A DNA stretch of 33,798 bases from contig JAFATG010000322.1 of the NCBI GenBank assembly GCA_019244055.1, forward strand, positions 1 to 33,798. The letters run 5' to 3'. Positions within the stretch are counted from its first letter, which is position 1, and the number at the start of each line of letters is the position of its first letter. The translations under genes and the position numbers were made by a program. This document shows positions 1-8,141 of this stretch, one piece after another. The DNA comes from Acidobacteriaceae bacterium (GTDB taxonomy: Bacteria > Acidobacteriota > Terriglobia > Bryobacterales > Bryobacteraceae). The notes beneath the pieces were generated by a model, which saw only the letters and a list, made by a program, of their open reading frames with translations, was not told where the DNA came from and made no database searches.

Positions 1-1118
1 TGCGGCCAAACGATGAGCCGAAGTACCTCAATTCGCCTGAGACAAAAATCTATAAGAAATCAACTGTTCTATATAATCTCTACCGCGCTAAAACCAGCGC
101 CCGAAAAAACGACCGCATGATTCTTGTTGAGGGCTACATGGATGTGATCGGGGTCTATGCGGCCGGAATTCAAGAAGTCGTCGCCAGCAGCGGAACTTCG
201 CTTGGCCTGGAGCAGGTACGAACAATCAAGCGGCAAGTCTCGCAGCAACAGGCGGCTTCGGGACAGATCATCCTCAACTTTGATTCGGATGCCGCGGGCG
301 AGAGGTCGACAGAGAAGTACATTTCACTCCTTTTGGCCGAAGGATTGCGTGTAAAGGTTCTGCAAATTCCAGGCGGGGCCGACCCGGACGAATACATCCA
401 TGAAAACGGGCCTGAGGCATACCGAGGCCTGGTTGACAACGCGGTGCCATATTTTCATTGGCTGGCGGACCGGGCGCGTTCCAAATTCGATGTGAGCTCA
501 GCTGAAGGACGGATGGATGCTTTTAAGTGGATGACGCCGGCGATCCAGCAGGTACACGACAAGCTGGAACGGAACGCGATCGCGATGGAGGCGGCGGAAT
601 ACTTAAAGGCGGACCGCGACGTGGTTTTCCGGGCGCTGGGGCAGAATTCTCGAACCGCGCTTGCCTCGAAACCGCGCGATCTCTCCTCCACCGTTCCACC
701 GAATGAGAAGCTGCTGCTCGGGTGCGTGCTCGTGAGCACCGATGCAAGAGCGGCGATTCGCCATTATTTCGCGAACTCAGATGTGATGAATGTGCTGGAG
801 CTGAAGAGTATTTTTCAGGCGATCGTGGAAATGGACGCCAGCGAGCCGTTTACGCTCGAGGGAGTGGCACTCAGGCTGGAGCCTCGGATGCAGAGAATAC
901 TCTCGGAGATCGGCTTTGCGGAGTCGGGAGTCCGAGAGGAGGACGCCGCCGAACAGGCTCTCCACTGCCTAAAGGCCCTCGAGAGGAAGTCCGATACCAG
1001 GAAGCTCGAGGACATGCGGATGCGAATCCGCGAGCTGGAAAAGCAAGGAAATTTCGAGCAGGCGCTACGTCTCACGGATGAGTTAGACAGCATGAACAAA
1101 CGATCGGCGGGGGTGTGA
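1..1118 (+). CDS. dnaG: DNA primase DnaG, C-terminal part (5' end outside window)
   Basis: DnaG makes the RNA primers used at the replication fork. The reading frame is open from base 3, with no start in the first 116 bases. The upstream translation (DEPKYLNSPET, then YKKSTVLYNLYRA) is the conserved DnaG stretch before the TOPRIM domain, so the gene begins outside the window. TOPRIM motifs are visible: VEGYMDV with the catalytic Glu, the metal-binding DSD in NFDSDAAG, and GADPDEYI. The last ~130 residues are the less conserved helicase-interacting region. The ATG at 117 lies inside the TOPRIM domain and is not the real start. rpoD follows about 120 bp downstream on the same strand, the usual dnaG-rpoD arrangement. 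The zinc-binding and core N-terminal domains are not in view. Confidence 0.96.
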   Translation, partial: RPNDEPKYLNSPETKIYKKSTVLYNLYRAKTSARKNDRMILVEGYMDVIGVYAAGIQEVVASSGTSLGLEQVRTIKRQVSQQQAASGQIILNFDSDAAGERSTEKYISLLLAEGLRVKVLQIPGGADPDEYIHENGPEAYRGLVDNAVPYFHWLADRARSKFDVSSAEGRMDAFKWMTPAIQQVHDKLERNAIAMEAAEYLKADRDVVFRALGQNSRTALASKPRDLSSTVPPNEKLLLGCVLVSTDARAAIRHYFANSDVMNVLELKSIFQAIVEMDASEPFTLEGVALRLEPRMQRILSEIGFAESGVREEDAAEQALHCLKALERKSDTRKLEDMRMRIRELEKQGNFEQALRLTDELDSMNKRSAGV

Positions 1119-1238
1119 ATCTGTTGTACTATGAGGAGTCGAGGAAACGAGGGGTATCCTCACGTGTGTGATTTAGGGGTTATATCCGCAAAGAAATTGC
1201 CGTCTCTCGGCCGTGTAGCAGATTGATGAAGGCAGTTG

Positions 1239-2891
1239 ATGCAAGACGGTAACGACAAGGGCTTCGCTCTGTACAACGACGTCAACGCTGTCGTACGCGA
1301 AGACTTGACGAATGGCGCCGACCTGGATCTGTTTGTAGATCTGGACGGCGCGCCGGTCGAACTGCTGGAAGAGGCGAAGGAGTTCGAAAAAAAAGAGGAA
1401 GAGGTCGAAGACCTTTCCGAGCTTGACCTTTCGCCGGGAGCTCTCGATAAGAGCAACGATTCCGTCCGCCTGTACCTGCGCGAGATGGGCATGGTTCCCC
1501 TGTTGACCAGGGAAGGGGAAATCGAGCTCGCGAAACGGATTGAGCGCGGAGAATATGCGGTGAAGAAGGCGCTCTCGCGCTCGCGGCTTATTATTCAGCT
1601 TTTGCTCGATAAGAAATATGGCTTGGAGCGCGAAACGGTTTCGATCCTCGATGTCATTCAAGCTCCGGACCCGCAGGAAGCGGCGGAGGAAGAAGTTTCG
1701 GTCGAGTCGGTGAAGGAGGAGTTCCTAGAGACCCTGCACGAAATTGAGAGGCTCTACCGGAGAGCGCAAACTACCGAGCAAAAACTGATAAGCACGTCGC
1801 GAAACATGAAGGCCAAGCAGCACAGGCGGCTTCGTTTTGAGTACGCGCGCCTTATGGTTTCGATCTCGCGCCGCATCCGCATGCTCCCTTTTTCGGCGCG
1901 CTATCAGCGTTTCCTAAGCGAGGCCTTGCGGAGCGTAGTAAACCAGGTCAAACCGCTCGAGCAGGAGATCGCGCGGTTGCAGCGGAAACTCGAGCAGCCG
2001 TCCGTGTCGCAATCCGGCTCAGCGCCTGCGATAAGACGAGAGCTGAAGTCGCTCTCCTCGCATTTGCAGGCACTCGAAGATCGCTCTGGGGCGACGGCGA
2101 CCGAGCTGCGCCGCACTCTGCAGATTGTGGAACGCGGCGAAACGGAAACGGAGGCCGCAAAAAAGAGGCTGATCGAGGCCAATCTGCGGCTGGTTGTCTC
2201 CGTGGCTAAGCGTTATACGAACCGGGGCATGCAATTTCTGGACCTGATCCAGGAAGGTAACATCGGTTTAATGCGCGCCGTGGATAAGTTTGATTATAAG
2301 AGGGGATACAAGTTCTCGACGTACGCGACGTGGTGGGTGAGGCAGGCGGTCACACGCGCGATCGCCGACCAGGCCCGCACGATCCGCATCCCGGTACACA
2401 TGATCGAGACGATCAACAAGTTGATCCGGCTGCAGCGTACGATGCAGCAGGAGTTGGGACGCGAACCGACCACCGAGGAACTGGCAGTAAGAATGGATTT
2501 GCCGCCGCACAAGATTCGGCGCGTGCTGCGCATTGCTCAGGAGCCAATTTCACTTCAGACTCCGGTCGGCGAAGAGGAAGAGTCGAATTTAGGCGACTTT
2601 CTGGTGGATAGCAGAATGCTTTCGCCGGCGGACGCTGTCATCAATCTGAACCTGCGCGAACAGACGGCCGAAGTGTTGAAGACACTGAGTCCGCGCGAGG
2701 AGAAGATTGTCAAGATGCGGTTCGGGCTGCAGGATGGGAGCGAACACACCCTAGAAGAGGTGGGCCAGAACTTCGCTGTCACGCGAGAGCGCATCCGGCA
2801 GATTGAAGCAAAAGCGCTGCGCAAGCTGCGGCATCCAAGCCGGAGCCACAGGCTTCGCAATTTTCTGGAGAACGGCGCTCCAACGGTCTAG
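1239..2891 (+). CDS. rpoD: RNA polymerase primary sigma factor (sigma-70, RpoD)
   Basis: This is the housekeeping sigma factor that directs RNA polymerase to -10/-35 promoters. Region 1.2 is seen in [21 protein letters not shown] non-conserved insert of roughly 130-160 residues, partly coiled coil, follows. Regions 2.1-2.4 carry [34 protein letters not shown] and [13 protein letters not shown], followed by region 3. Region 4.2 is near the end ([28 protein letters not shown]). I prefer ATG 1239 over the adjacent TTG at 1236 because GAAGG at 1229-1233 is better spaced from it. In-frame stops at 1224-1229 rule out a longer protein. Region 1.1 is short: [14 protein letters not shown] resembles its second half, but the usual first helix is missing. 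It lies directly after dnaG. Confidence 0.96.
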   Translation: MQDGNDKGFALYNDVNAVVREDLTNGADLDLFVDLDGAPVELLEEAKEFEKKEEEVEDLSELDLSPGALDKSNDSVRLYLREMGMVPLLTREGEIELAKRIERGEYAVKKALSRSRLIIQLLLDKKYGLERETVSILDVIQAPDPQEAAEEEVSVESVKEEFLETLHEIERLYRRAQTTEQKLISTSRNMKAKQHRRLRFEYARLMVSISRRIRMLPFSARYQRFLSEALRSVVNQVKPLEQEIARLQRKLEQPSVSQSGSAPAIRRELKSLSSHLQALEDRSGATATELRRTLQIVERGETETEAAKKRLIEANLRLVVSVAKRYTNRGMQFLDLIQEGNIGLMRAVDKFDYKRGYKFSTYATWWVRQAVTRAIADQARTIRIPVHMIETINKLIRLQRTMQQELGREPTTEELAVRMDLPPHKIRRVLRIAQEPISLQTPVGEEEESNLGDFLVDSRMLSPADAVINLNLREQTAEVLKTLSPREEKIVKMRFGLQDGSEHTLEEVGQNFAVTRERIRQIEAKALRKLRHPSRSHRLRNFLENGAPTV

Positions 2892-2928
2892 CCGGATGCT
2901 CCGGATTCGCGTGAATATGCAAGCGAAT
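2892..2928. terminator. Hairpins in the rpoD / methyltransferase convergent gap
   Basis: Immediately after the rpoD stop, CCGGA-TGC-TCCGG (2892-2904) can form a 5-bp stem. ATTCGC (2905-2910) pairs with GCGAAT (2923-2928) across a 12-nt loop. Neither is followed by a T-run, so intrinsic termination is only a possibility. The position between two convergent genes is what makes it worth noting. Confidence 0.3.
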
Positions 2929-2966
2929 TGCAACTTACTCCAATGAAATTGAAGGTTGGGGCGAGG

Positions 2967-3998
2967 CTAAAACAGTTCAGTTTGTACGCTTCCATTGCTT
3001 GCAACGGCTGAATTGGATGGCCGCCCAAAGCGCACTTTACTCGCTTCCAGATATTCAGGGATACGTTCCATAGCGATCCATCGGCGCCGAAGCCCTTCAG
3101 CTACAACCCCCGTTGTATTTGATCCAGCGAACGGATCCACAACTGTGTCTCCTTCATCCGTCAGCAGCTTGATAAAAAATTCCGGCAAAGCAGCCGGGAA
3201 ACGGGCAGGATGCATCTTAAGGCCCAATTCCTTGCTTCTCTTCGCGTAAGCGTCGTTGGCTGCGTTGTTCCCGAACTTGAGCATCGCCTCTGGGATCGGA
3301 ATGTCAAGTCCTTCCAACGGCTCGTCCTCAATTACGTTGGCGGGAATCGCGCCACCGGCCTCAACCTTATCGAACGAATCGCGAATGACATGCCCCGATG
3401 GACGAACCGCGGGCCTCACACCTCTACGGCTCAACCGGATCATGTCGGGGCTATATTCCTTGAGAACGCGTATATTGTTTGCCTTCGGCCAAGGCGTTTT
3501 GGACAGCCACCATACGTACTCCACGGAGTCTTTGATGCGAATTCGCCGAACTGTCACCCATTCGGCCGGCATCGGCATTTTGGCTGGGTTATACCAGAAG
3601 CATTCCTGAGCAAGCTGAAAACCAACATGTTCAACGAGAGCAATGAGGAGATGGAAATGATAAAGAGACCGGGTAGGGGTACCTTCGTTATAGCTGCCGC
3701 CGATGTTCAACACGAAGCTGCCATCATCCCTAAGTATTCGCCAAATCTGTTTGGCAAATGGAATGAACCATTTCACGTAATCGCGCTTATGGGCATTCCC
3801 ATACTCTTTCTTAAAGTGGAGGGCGTATGGGGGCGAGGTGAATACCAAATTCGTGCTGCCCGCCGGCAATCGAGCCAGTAGCTTTTCAGAATCACCTAGG
3901 AAGGCTGTACCAAGAGCCGTACGGTATGCGGGCTGCTGCCGAAATGAGGCCTCCACATCAACTGTGTTGACCTCCGTATGTGTCTGTCTTCCTGACAT
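2967..3998 (-). CDS. DNA (cytosine-N4 type) methyltransferase, M.PvuII-like
   Basis: This is a site-specific DNA methyltransferase, the protective half of a restriction-modification pair. In the 343-aa form, the catalytic motif IV TSPPY is at about residues 54-58, and the SAM-binding motif FAGSNTTG is at about 290-297. This is the permuted (beta-class) order with catalytic motif first. From memory, the resemblance to M.PvuII runs along most of the protein: SPP(F/Y)AL followed by KEYGN, the EWV-then-RIRIKD block, RPSGH, HPARFPA(A/K)LPEFFI and GSNTTG(L/V)VAE. N4-cytosine methylation, and possibly a CAGCTG-like target, are therefore likely but inferred. Starts: ATG 3998 (used here) or TTG 4025, which adds nine residues; neither has a clear ribosome site. 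The gene is divergent from the HTH/nuclease pair, the same layout as classic PvuII-type systems. Confidence 0.92.
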   Translation of the reverse strand: MSGRQTHTEVNTVDVEASFRQQPAYRTALGTAFLGDSEKLLARLPAGSTNLVFTSPPYALHFKKEYGNAHKRDYVKWFIPFAKQIWRILRDDGSFVLNIGGSYNEGTPTRSLYHFHLLIALVEHVGFQLAQECFWYNPAKMPMPAEWVTVRRIRIKDSVEYVWWLSKTPWPKANNIRVLKEYSPDMIRLSRRGVRPAVRPSGHVIRDSFDKVEAGGAIPANVIEDEPLEGLDIPIPEAMLKFGNNAANDAYAKRSKELGLKMHPARFPAALPEFFIKLLTDEGDTVVDPFAGSNTTGVVAEGLRRRWIAMERIPEYLEASKVRFGRPSNSAVASNGSVQTELF

Positions 3999-4030
3999 GA
4001 GGCGGTCGATTACACTCCTGTTCAAGTCGC

Positions 4031-4040
4031 TATAATTATC
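4031..4040. promoter_or_regulatory. Candidate divergent -10 elements of the R-M module
   Basis: The gap between the divergent genes contains TATAATTATC. On the plus strand TATAAT (4031-4036) is a perfect -10 hexamer reading toward the HTH/nuclease genes. On the minus strand the same bases give GATAAT (4040-4035), a 5/6 match reading toward the methyltransferase. No good -35 was found at 16-18 bp on either side (plus strand: GATTAC at 4008-4013). The overlap would make the two promoters mutually exclusive, but this is inferred only from sequence. Confidence 0.4.
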
Positions 4041-4067
4041 GACGATTACGACATTAGCACGAATTGA

Positions 4068-4080
4068 TTGACAATGTCAA
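4068..4080. promoter_or_regulatory. 13-bp palindrome over the HTH start codon, candidate operator
   Basis: TTGACAATGTCAA is a perfect inverted repeat with 6-bp arms (TTGACA / TGTCAA) and a one-base centre. The ATG of the small HTH gene (4074-4076) lies inside it. A repressor bound here would block transcription or translation initiation of the HTH/nuclease operon. Each arm also reads TTGACA, the -35 consensus, on its own strand, but no good -10 sits at the right distance on either side. The operator role is inferred from symmetry and position. Confidence 0.45.
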
Positions 4081-4274
4081 GCCATTTACGCGACGCGAAC
4101 GAGTGGATTTCGCAAGCCGAAGCGGCCAGGCTTCGGGGCGTGTCGCGGCAGGCAATTGGTTTGCTGGTTAAAAAGGGACGATTGCCGGTGCTGAAGATAG
4201 GAGGCCGCGTACTCGTCCGACGCAAGGCACTTGAGGAGTTCACGCCCGGCGCGGCGGGAAGACCTCCTAAATGA
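4074..4274 (+). CDS. Small excisionase-type HTH DNA-binding protein, candidate R-M controller
   Basis: A 66-aa protein dominated by one winged helix-turn-helix of the MerR/excisionase (HTH_17) kind. The pattern is [18 protein letters not shown] (helix-turn-helix), then [22 protein letters not shown] (wing and last helix), then a basic tail. ATG 4074 is chosen over TTG 4068 because ATG is the stronger codon. It overlaps the nuclease gene by ATGA (4271-4274), implying translational coupling. It sits where PvuII-like systems carry the C (controller) protein, but those are Xre/lambda-repressor-type HTHs, so this is a different DNA-binding class. Controller function is inferred from position, coupling and the palindrome over its start. 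It could instead be a leftover from a mobile element. Confidence 0.8.
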   Translation: MSSHLRDANEWISQAEAARLRGVSRQAIGLLVKKGRLPVLKIGGRVLVRRKALEEFTPGAAGRPPK

Positions 4275-4975
4275 GCGACTTGACGGAAAAGATATGCAAA
4301 CTGATCGACAGATGTAGGGAGGACGAGCAGCGTCTCATACTAAGTTACCTGCGCCGGCGAGTTCCAGTTCACCCGTTGGAACGCGAATGGAGTACGTCTG
4401 CTGAAGCCATTCTAACCGCGATCGCGCGTTCGTCTGATCTAACGCAACGAGGGATTAGGGGAATCCTTGCAGAGGCAACATTCGAGGAAACAGTAATTCC
4501 TCGTTTAACCGCGGCAGGTTGGAATGCCGCGCCGATATTTGGCGATCAGTCCTACGATTTTCTCTTGGAGAAGGATGGAACGCGCGTTCGAATACAGGTG
4601 AAGCTCCAACGTCGTGAGGCGGGCGTTCCCAAGAATTATGCTGCCCGTTCGCGCGCTCCTCTCAATTGTCCTTCTGGCAGGATCTATGTTGTCGAGGTGC
4701 AGAAGACAAGAAGCGGCGAAAAGAAGGGGCGGAAGACCCGGCCATACCGTTTTGGTGATTTCGACATATTGGCTGTCAATCTACATCCCTCCACTGGCGA
4801 TTGGAAGCGCTTCATCTATACCGTTGGAAACCGGCTTCTTCCGCGATCGAAAGAATCGGACTTGATTGAGATTTTTCAACCGGTGCCGGAATGCACTGAC
4901 GAATACTGGACTGATGACTTGGTCCGTTGCATCGAGTGGTTCGGTCTCGGAACGCAGAAGCGACTGTACTCATAG
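4271..4975 (+). CDS. Probable type II restriction endonuclease, PD-(D/E)XK fold
   Basis: A 234-aa protein with no close family that I recognise. The visible nuclease signature is E72/E73 in [11 protein letters not shown], then a small-domain turn ([17 protein letters not shown]) with D96, then [11 protein letters not shown] giving Q109-x-K111. That is a PD-(D/E)XK-type core in which the usual Glu before the Lys is Gln, a substitution known in some members of the superfamily. The N-terminal ~65 residues are helical. The C-terminus (roughly 140-234) holds an [11 protein letters not shown] strand, a basic patch and [16 protein letters not shown], which may contribute to DNA recognition. It has no visible similarity to R.PvuII itself. 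Coupling to the HTH gene and divergence from an M.PvuII-like methyltransferase support a restriction role. A nuclease-like protein of another function is possible. Confidence 0.75.
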   Translation: MSDLTEKICKLIDRCREDEQRLILSYLRRRVPVHPLEREWSTSAEAILTAIARSSDLTQRGIRGILAEATFEETVIPRLTAAGWNAAPIFGDQSYDFLLEKDGTRVRIQVKLQRREAGVPKNYAARSRAPLNCPSGRIYVVEVQKTRSGEKKGRKTRPYRFGDFDILAVNLHPSTGDWKRFIYTVGNRLLPRSKESDLIEIFQPVPECTDEYWTDDLVRCIEWFGLGTQKRLYS

Positions 4976-5057
4976 GAGTCTAGGCGAGGCCGCCTGCGGC
5001 TCCGGGACATCCGGCGAAAATGCCTTCCAACCGTCTGAGCTATGTTGGGGATTCAGA

Positions 5058-5780
5058 ATGGCAGAAGCTGAAACCGCCGCGGCAAACTTTGAGCACCCGG
5101 TAACTCCGCCCCGCAAGGTACCCAAACCGAAGACGGCTGCCGATCGGAAGGCGCGACTCAATCGGATCCTTGAAGGACTGGATCACCTCTTCCCGAAAGC
5201 GACGTGCGCGCTCCACCACAGGGATGCCTGGGAGCTGCTGGTCGCAACGATTCTGTCGGCGCAGTGCACGGACGAGCGCGTGAATAAAGTCACCCCGGAT
5301 CTGTTTAAGAAATATCCCAAAATCGAGGCCTTTGCGAAGGCGCCTCAGGAAGAACTCGCCGCTGATATTCGCTCTACCGGCTTCTTCAATAACAAATCGA
5401 AATCGCTGATTGGAGCCGCGAGGAGAATCCTGTCTGACTTTAACGGGCATGTGCCGAAAACGATGGACGAATTGCTAACCGTTCCGGGCGCCGCCCGCAA
5501 GACGGCCAACGTCGTATTGGGAACTGCGTACGGCATACCTTCGGGCGTGGTCGTAGATACGCACGTCCAAAGGATTTCGCTAAGGCTGGATCTCACGAAA
5601 AACACGGACCCGATAAAGATCGAGCAAGATCTGATGAGAACGGTTCCAAAGGACAAATGGATCCTATTCGCTCATCAAGTGATTCATTTCGGCCGCACGA
5701 TCTGTGTGGCACGCAAACCGCGATGCTCGATTTGCCCATTGGACCCGGTCTGCTACGCGAAAGATAAGACTCTCGCCTAG
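5058..5780 (+). CDS. nth: Endonuclease III (DNA glycosylase/AP lyase)
   Basis: Nth removes oxidised pyrimidines in base-excision repair and cleaves the abasic strand. The core is full length: LLVATILSAQCTDERVN, the helix-hairpin-helix VPGAARKTANVVLG with the catalytic Lys, VVVDTHVQR with the catalytic Asp, and a C-terminal iron-sulfur motif C-x6-C-x2-C-x5-C (CVARKPRCSICPLDPVC). The hairpin reads PGAA where PGVG is common, a mild deviation. ATG 5058 is chosen because the frame upstream (open back to 4866) overlaps the nuclease gene and looks non-coding. The resulting N-terminal 35 residues are Ala/Pro/Lys-rich, a modest extension over E. coli Nth. The next gene starts 10 bp after the stop, so the two are probably cotranscribed. 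Confidence 0.95.
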   Translation: MAEAETAAANFEHPVTPPRKVPKPKTAADRKARLNRILEGLDHLFPKATCALHHRDAWELLVATILSAQCTDERVNKVTPDLFKKYPKIEAFAKAPQEELAADIRSTGFFNNKSKSLIGAARRILSDFNGHVPKTMDELLTVPGAARKTANVVLGTAYGIPSGVVVDTHVQRISLRLDLTKNTDPIKIEQDLMRTVPKDKWILFAHQVIHFGRTICVARKPRCSICPLDPVCYAKDKTLA

Positions 5781-5789
5781 CCCGGACGC

Positions 5790-6734
5790 ATGCGTCTCTA
5801 TTTGGGGATCGATGGCGGGCAATCGAGCACGACGGCCCTCGTCGCAGGTGAGACAGGGCGGGTGCTCGGGATTGGCCGCGGCGGCCCTTGCAATCACGTC
5901 GCCGGACCCGAAGGACGAACGAAGTTTTTCGGGGCGATTTCCGCGTGCTTATCGGAGGCACTCTCGCAAGCCGGGCTGCAGCAAGATGGGGCGACGTTTG
6001 CCGCGGCGTGCCTGGGATTCAGCGGGGGCGCGGCAGATAAAGAAACCTATTCCCGACAGCTAATTCGAAGCGCCAAATACCGGATCACCCACGATGCGGA
6101 GATCGCGCTCTTGGGCGCTACAGCGAGCGAACCCGGAATCATCGTGATTGCAGGAACTGGATCAATGGCCTTTGGAATGAATCAGCAAGGAAGAACCGCG
6201 CGGGCCGGGGGCTGGGGATATCTGTTTGGCGACGAGGGCGGCGGATTGTACCTGACTCGTCAAGCGTTGCGCGCCGCGCTGCAACTTGAAGAAGGTTGGG
6301 GCCTCGAGACGGGGCTTCTAAAAGCGCTTTTAAATCGGACCGGAGCAGCCAGCGCAAACGATCTTATGCACACGTTGTATGGCTTGCCGCGGAACCAAAT
6401 CGCAGGTCTGGCACCGCTGGTCAGCGAAGCGGCGGAATTGGGAGATAGCGTGGCAATACAAATTTTGAAAGACGCAGCATCACAGCTTGCCAGGTACGTC
6501 GAAGGGGTGTATCGAAATCTGTTCTCGAGCAATGAAGTCGTTCCTGTGGCTTTCGTCGGCGGCGTTTTTCGAAGCTCGATATTGTTACAGGAATTCAGAG
6601 CCTGCATCCAGAGGTCGATCGGGTGTCCGGTCGGTCCACCGAAGCTGAGTCCGGCGGCGGGCGCTGTGCTCGAGGCGCTGAGAATGGACGGAAACAACAG
6701 CGCGTTATCCGCTGTTCCGGAATCCGAGAAATAA
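5790..6734 (+). CDS. BadF/BadG/BcrA/BcrD-family ATPase, N-acetylglucosamine-kinase-like
   Basis: A 314-aa cytoplasmic ASKHA-fold kinase. Phosphate-binding motif 1 is LGIDGGQSSTTALV at residues 4-17. The second phosphate loop is IVIAGTGSMAFG at about 115, followed by AGGWGYLFGDEGGG, the sugar/ATP-site signature shared by NAGK-type kinases. The adenosine-side motifs FVGGVFRS and LSPAAGAVLEAL are near the C-terminus. No cysteine cluster of the radical-enzyme activator type is seen, so a sugar kinase (N-acetylglucosamine or similar amino sugar) is much more likely than a benzoyl-CoA-reductase activator. It lies 10 bp after nth, probably in one transcript, but has no sugar genes next to it. The substrate is not determined by sequence alone. 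Confidence 0.88.
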   Translation: MRLYLGIDGGQSSTTALVAGETGRVLGIGRGGPCNHVAGPEGRTKFFGAISACLSEALSQAGLQQDGATFAAACLGFSGGAADKETYSRQLIRSAKYRITHDAEIALLGATASEPGIIVIAGTGSMAFGMNQQGRTARAGGWGYLFGDEGGGLYLTRQALRAALQLEEGWGLETGLLKALLNRTGAASANDLMHTLYGLPRNQIAGLAPLVSEAAELGDSVAIQILKDAASQLARYVEGVYRNLFSSNEVVPVAFVGGVFRSSILLQEFRACIQRSIGCPVGPPKLSPAAGAVLEALRMDGNNSALSAVPESEK

Positions 6735-6888
6735 AGCTTACACTGCCCTGATTTTTGGGTCTGACGCATCAAATCATCAGCGTCCGGCGGCATTTTGAGA
6801 GACTTGACGCCATTGTTAGACTTAGGACTTGAAGACCTTTTAAAACAGCTCGTTTGGTAGTACGATACGAACTTAGTAACCAGGCAGT

Positions 6889-7155
6889 ATGATCAGCCGC
6901 GAAGAACTCGATCCGCTGGCTCCCCAACGGGAGGCGGCCATCTTTTACGGGCTCTTTTTGCGGGGTCACTCGGCCGACGACCTGCGGCGCGATATTGATG
7001 TTCCCCGCCCACTTCTTCATAAATGGCTCCAACCCCAGCGATATGAAGAGGGGTTTCGAGACTCGCTCCGACGGATGTACACGTATCGAAAGAAAGTCCT
7101 GGCCATTTTCGACGAGCTCGTGCTGAAAGAAAAGTACCGGGTTCGCGTCAACTGA
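6889..7155 (+). CDS. Small conserved-looking protein with a possible HTH
   Basis: 88 aa, not recognised. The composition is charged and helical. The stretch GHSADDLRRDIDVPRPLLHKWL (residues ~25-46) has the spacing of a helix-turn-helix: helix, short turn at the Asp-Val-Pro, and a second helix ending in HKWL. It is followed by a basic C-terminal helix, RRMYTYRKKVLAIFDELVLKEKYRV. There is no signal peptide or membrane segment. ATG 6889 follows a 154-bp gap. The PhzF-family gene starts 26 bp after its stop on the same strand, which suggests cotranscription. It could be a small regulator, or a protein partner with no DNA binding. Confidence 0.65.
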   Translation: MISREELDPLAPQREAAIFYGLFLRGHSADDLRRDIDVPRPLLHKWLQPQRYEEGFRDSLRRMYTYRKKVLAIFDELVLKEKYRVRVN

Positions 7156-7181
7156 TCTCGCGCCCTCTGGCGCACTGAGGT

Positions 7182-7961
7182 ATGAAAATCCCGATCTTTC
7201 AGATCGATGCCTTTAGCAGTACTGTGTTCAGCGGAAATCCGGCCGCGGTCTGCCAGTTAGAAAGCTGGCTTCCCGACCCGATTCTGCAGTCGATCGCCGC
7301 TGAAAATAACCTTTCAGAGACGGCGTTTCTAGTCGGGAACGACGGGAAGTATGACCTGCGCTGGTTCACGCCGGCTTGCGAAGTGGATCTTTGCGGCCAT
7401 GCGACGCTGGCCTCGGCTTCGGTGCTGTTCAACAATTTCGGTCTCAGCAGCGATACCGTTCGGTTTCAGACGAAATCGGGCGAACTGATCGTCCGGCGTG
7501 ATGGGAATCGCCTTGTTATGGATTTCCCGGCTCGGCCTCCGAGCCCGATAGAACCCGATCCGGCTCTCGTTCCGGCGCTGGGAGGCAAACCGGTCGAGAT
7601 CTTGGCTGCCAGGGACTATCTTGTTCGGTACGAATCGGAAGCTGAAGTGAAGGCTCTCACGCCCGACATGGAAGCGCTGAAAAAGATTGACCGGTTCGCG
7701 TTTATAGTCACCGCTCAGGGGACCGACTGCGATTTCGTCTCGCGCTTTTTCGCTCCCGCCAAAGGGATTCCCGAGGATCCTGTGACCGGCTCAGCCCATT
7801 GCACGCTCATCCCGTATTGGGCGGATAAGTTAGGGAAGTCCTTTCTCCATGCACGCCAGATTTCTCCCCGGGGCGGCGAATTGTTTTGCCAAGCCCTAGG
7901 GGATCGGGTAGAGATCGGTGGCCACACAAGTTTATTCCTCCAGGGACACATCACGATCTGA
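7182..7961 (+). CDS. PhzF-family isomerase/epimerase
   Basis: 259 aa, the usual length for this family of diaminopimelate-epimerase-fold enzymes. The hallmarks are present: QIDAFSSTVFSGNPAAV at the N-terminus, ENNLSETAFL with E46 (equivalent to the catalytic Glu of PhzF), RWFTPACEVDLCGHATLAS, and the second-lobe motif EDPVTGSAHCTLIPYW. PhzF isomerises trans-2,3-dihydro-3-hydroxyanthranilate in phenazine synthesis. No other phenazine genes are here, so this is one of the many stand-alone homologues of unknown substrate. TGAGG is present just before ATG 7182. Confidence 0.92.
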   Translation: MKIPIFQIDAFSSTVFSGNPAAVCQLESWLPDPILQSIAAENNLSETAFLVGNDGKYDLRWFTPACEVDLCGHATLASASVLFNNFGLSSDTVRFQTKSGELIVRRDGNRLVMDFPARPPSPIEPDPALVPALGGKPVEILAARDYLVRYESEAEVKALTPDMEALKKIDRFAFIVTAQGTDCDFVSRFFAPAKGIPEDPVTGSAHCTLIPYWADKLGKSFLHARQISPRGGELFCQALGDRVEIGGHTSLFLQGHITI

Positions 7962-8141
7962 TTCGGCCGGACTGAAATTCCATGGGGCCGTGCGACGCGC
8001 GCTTTGTCCGTTCCGCAATGCAGGAATTCCCGGAAGCGAACACTAACGAGATCCCTCGTAAACGCAAAGAGCCTTTATTTGTAAAGCAATAGCAGGGGCG
8101 ATAAACGTGCGGAGACCCTCGTCACTGAGAGGGGCACCTGA

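Noticed and set aside
3210-3881. A 223-aa plus-strand frame opposite the methyltransferase
   Set aside because: It is a shadow of the methyltransferase in the opposite strand; the encoded sequence has no family resemblance and the M gene has clear catalytic motifs.
4068-4096. TTGACA at 4068-4073 as the -35 box of a plus-strand promoter
   Set aside because: It would start transcription inside the HTH coding region and no -10 lies at 16-18 bp; the palindrome reading is more likely.
2967-4975. Foreign base composition of the R-M module
   Set aside because: A rough count of a few 60-base lines gave about 55-57% G+C, similar to neighbouring genes by eye, so I do not claim a compositional anomaly.
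5494-5526. PGAA in place of PGVG in the Nth hairpin motif as a sign of inactivity
   Set aside because: The catalytic Lys and Asp and the iron-sulfur cysteines are intact and similar variants occur in bacterial Nth sequences as far as I recall, so activity is expected.
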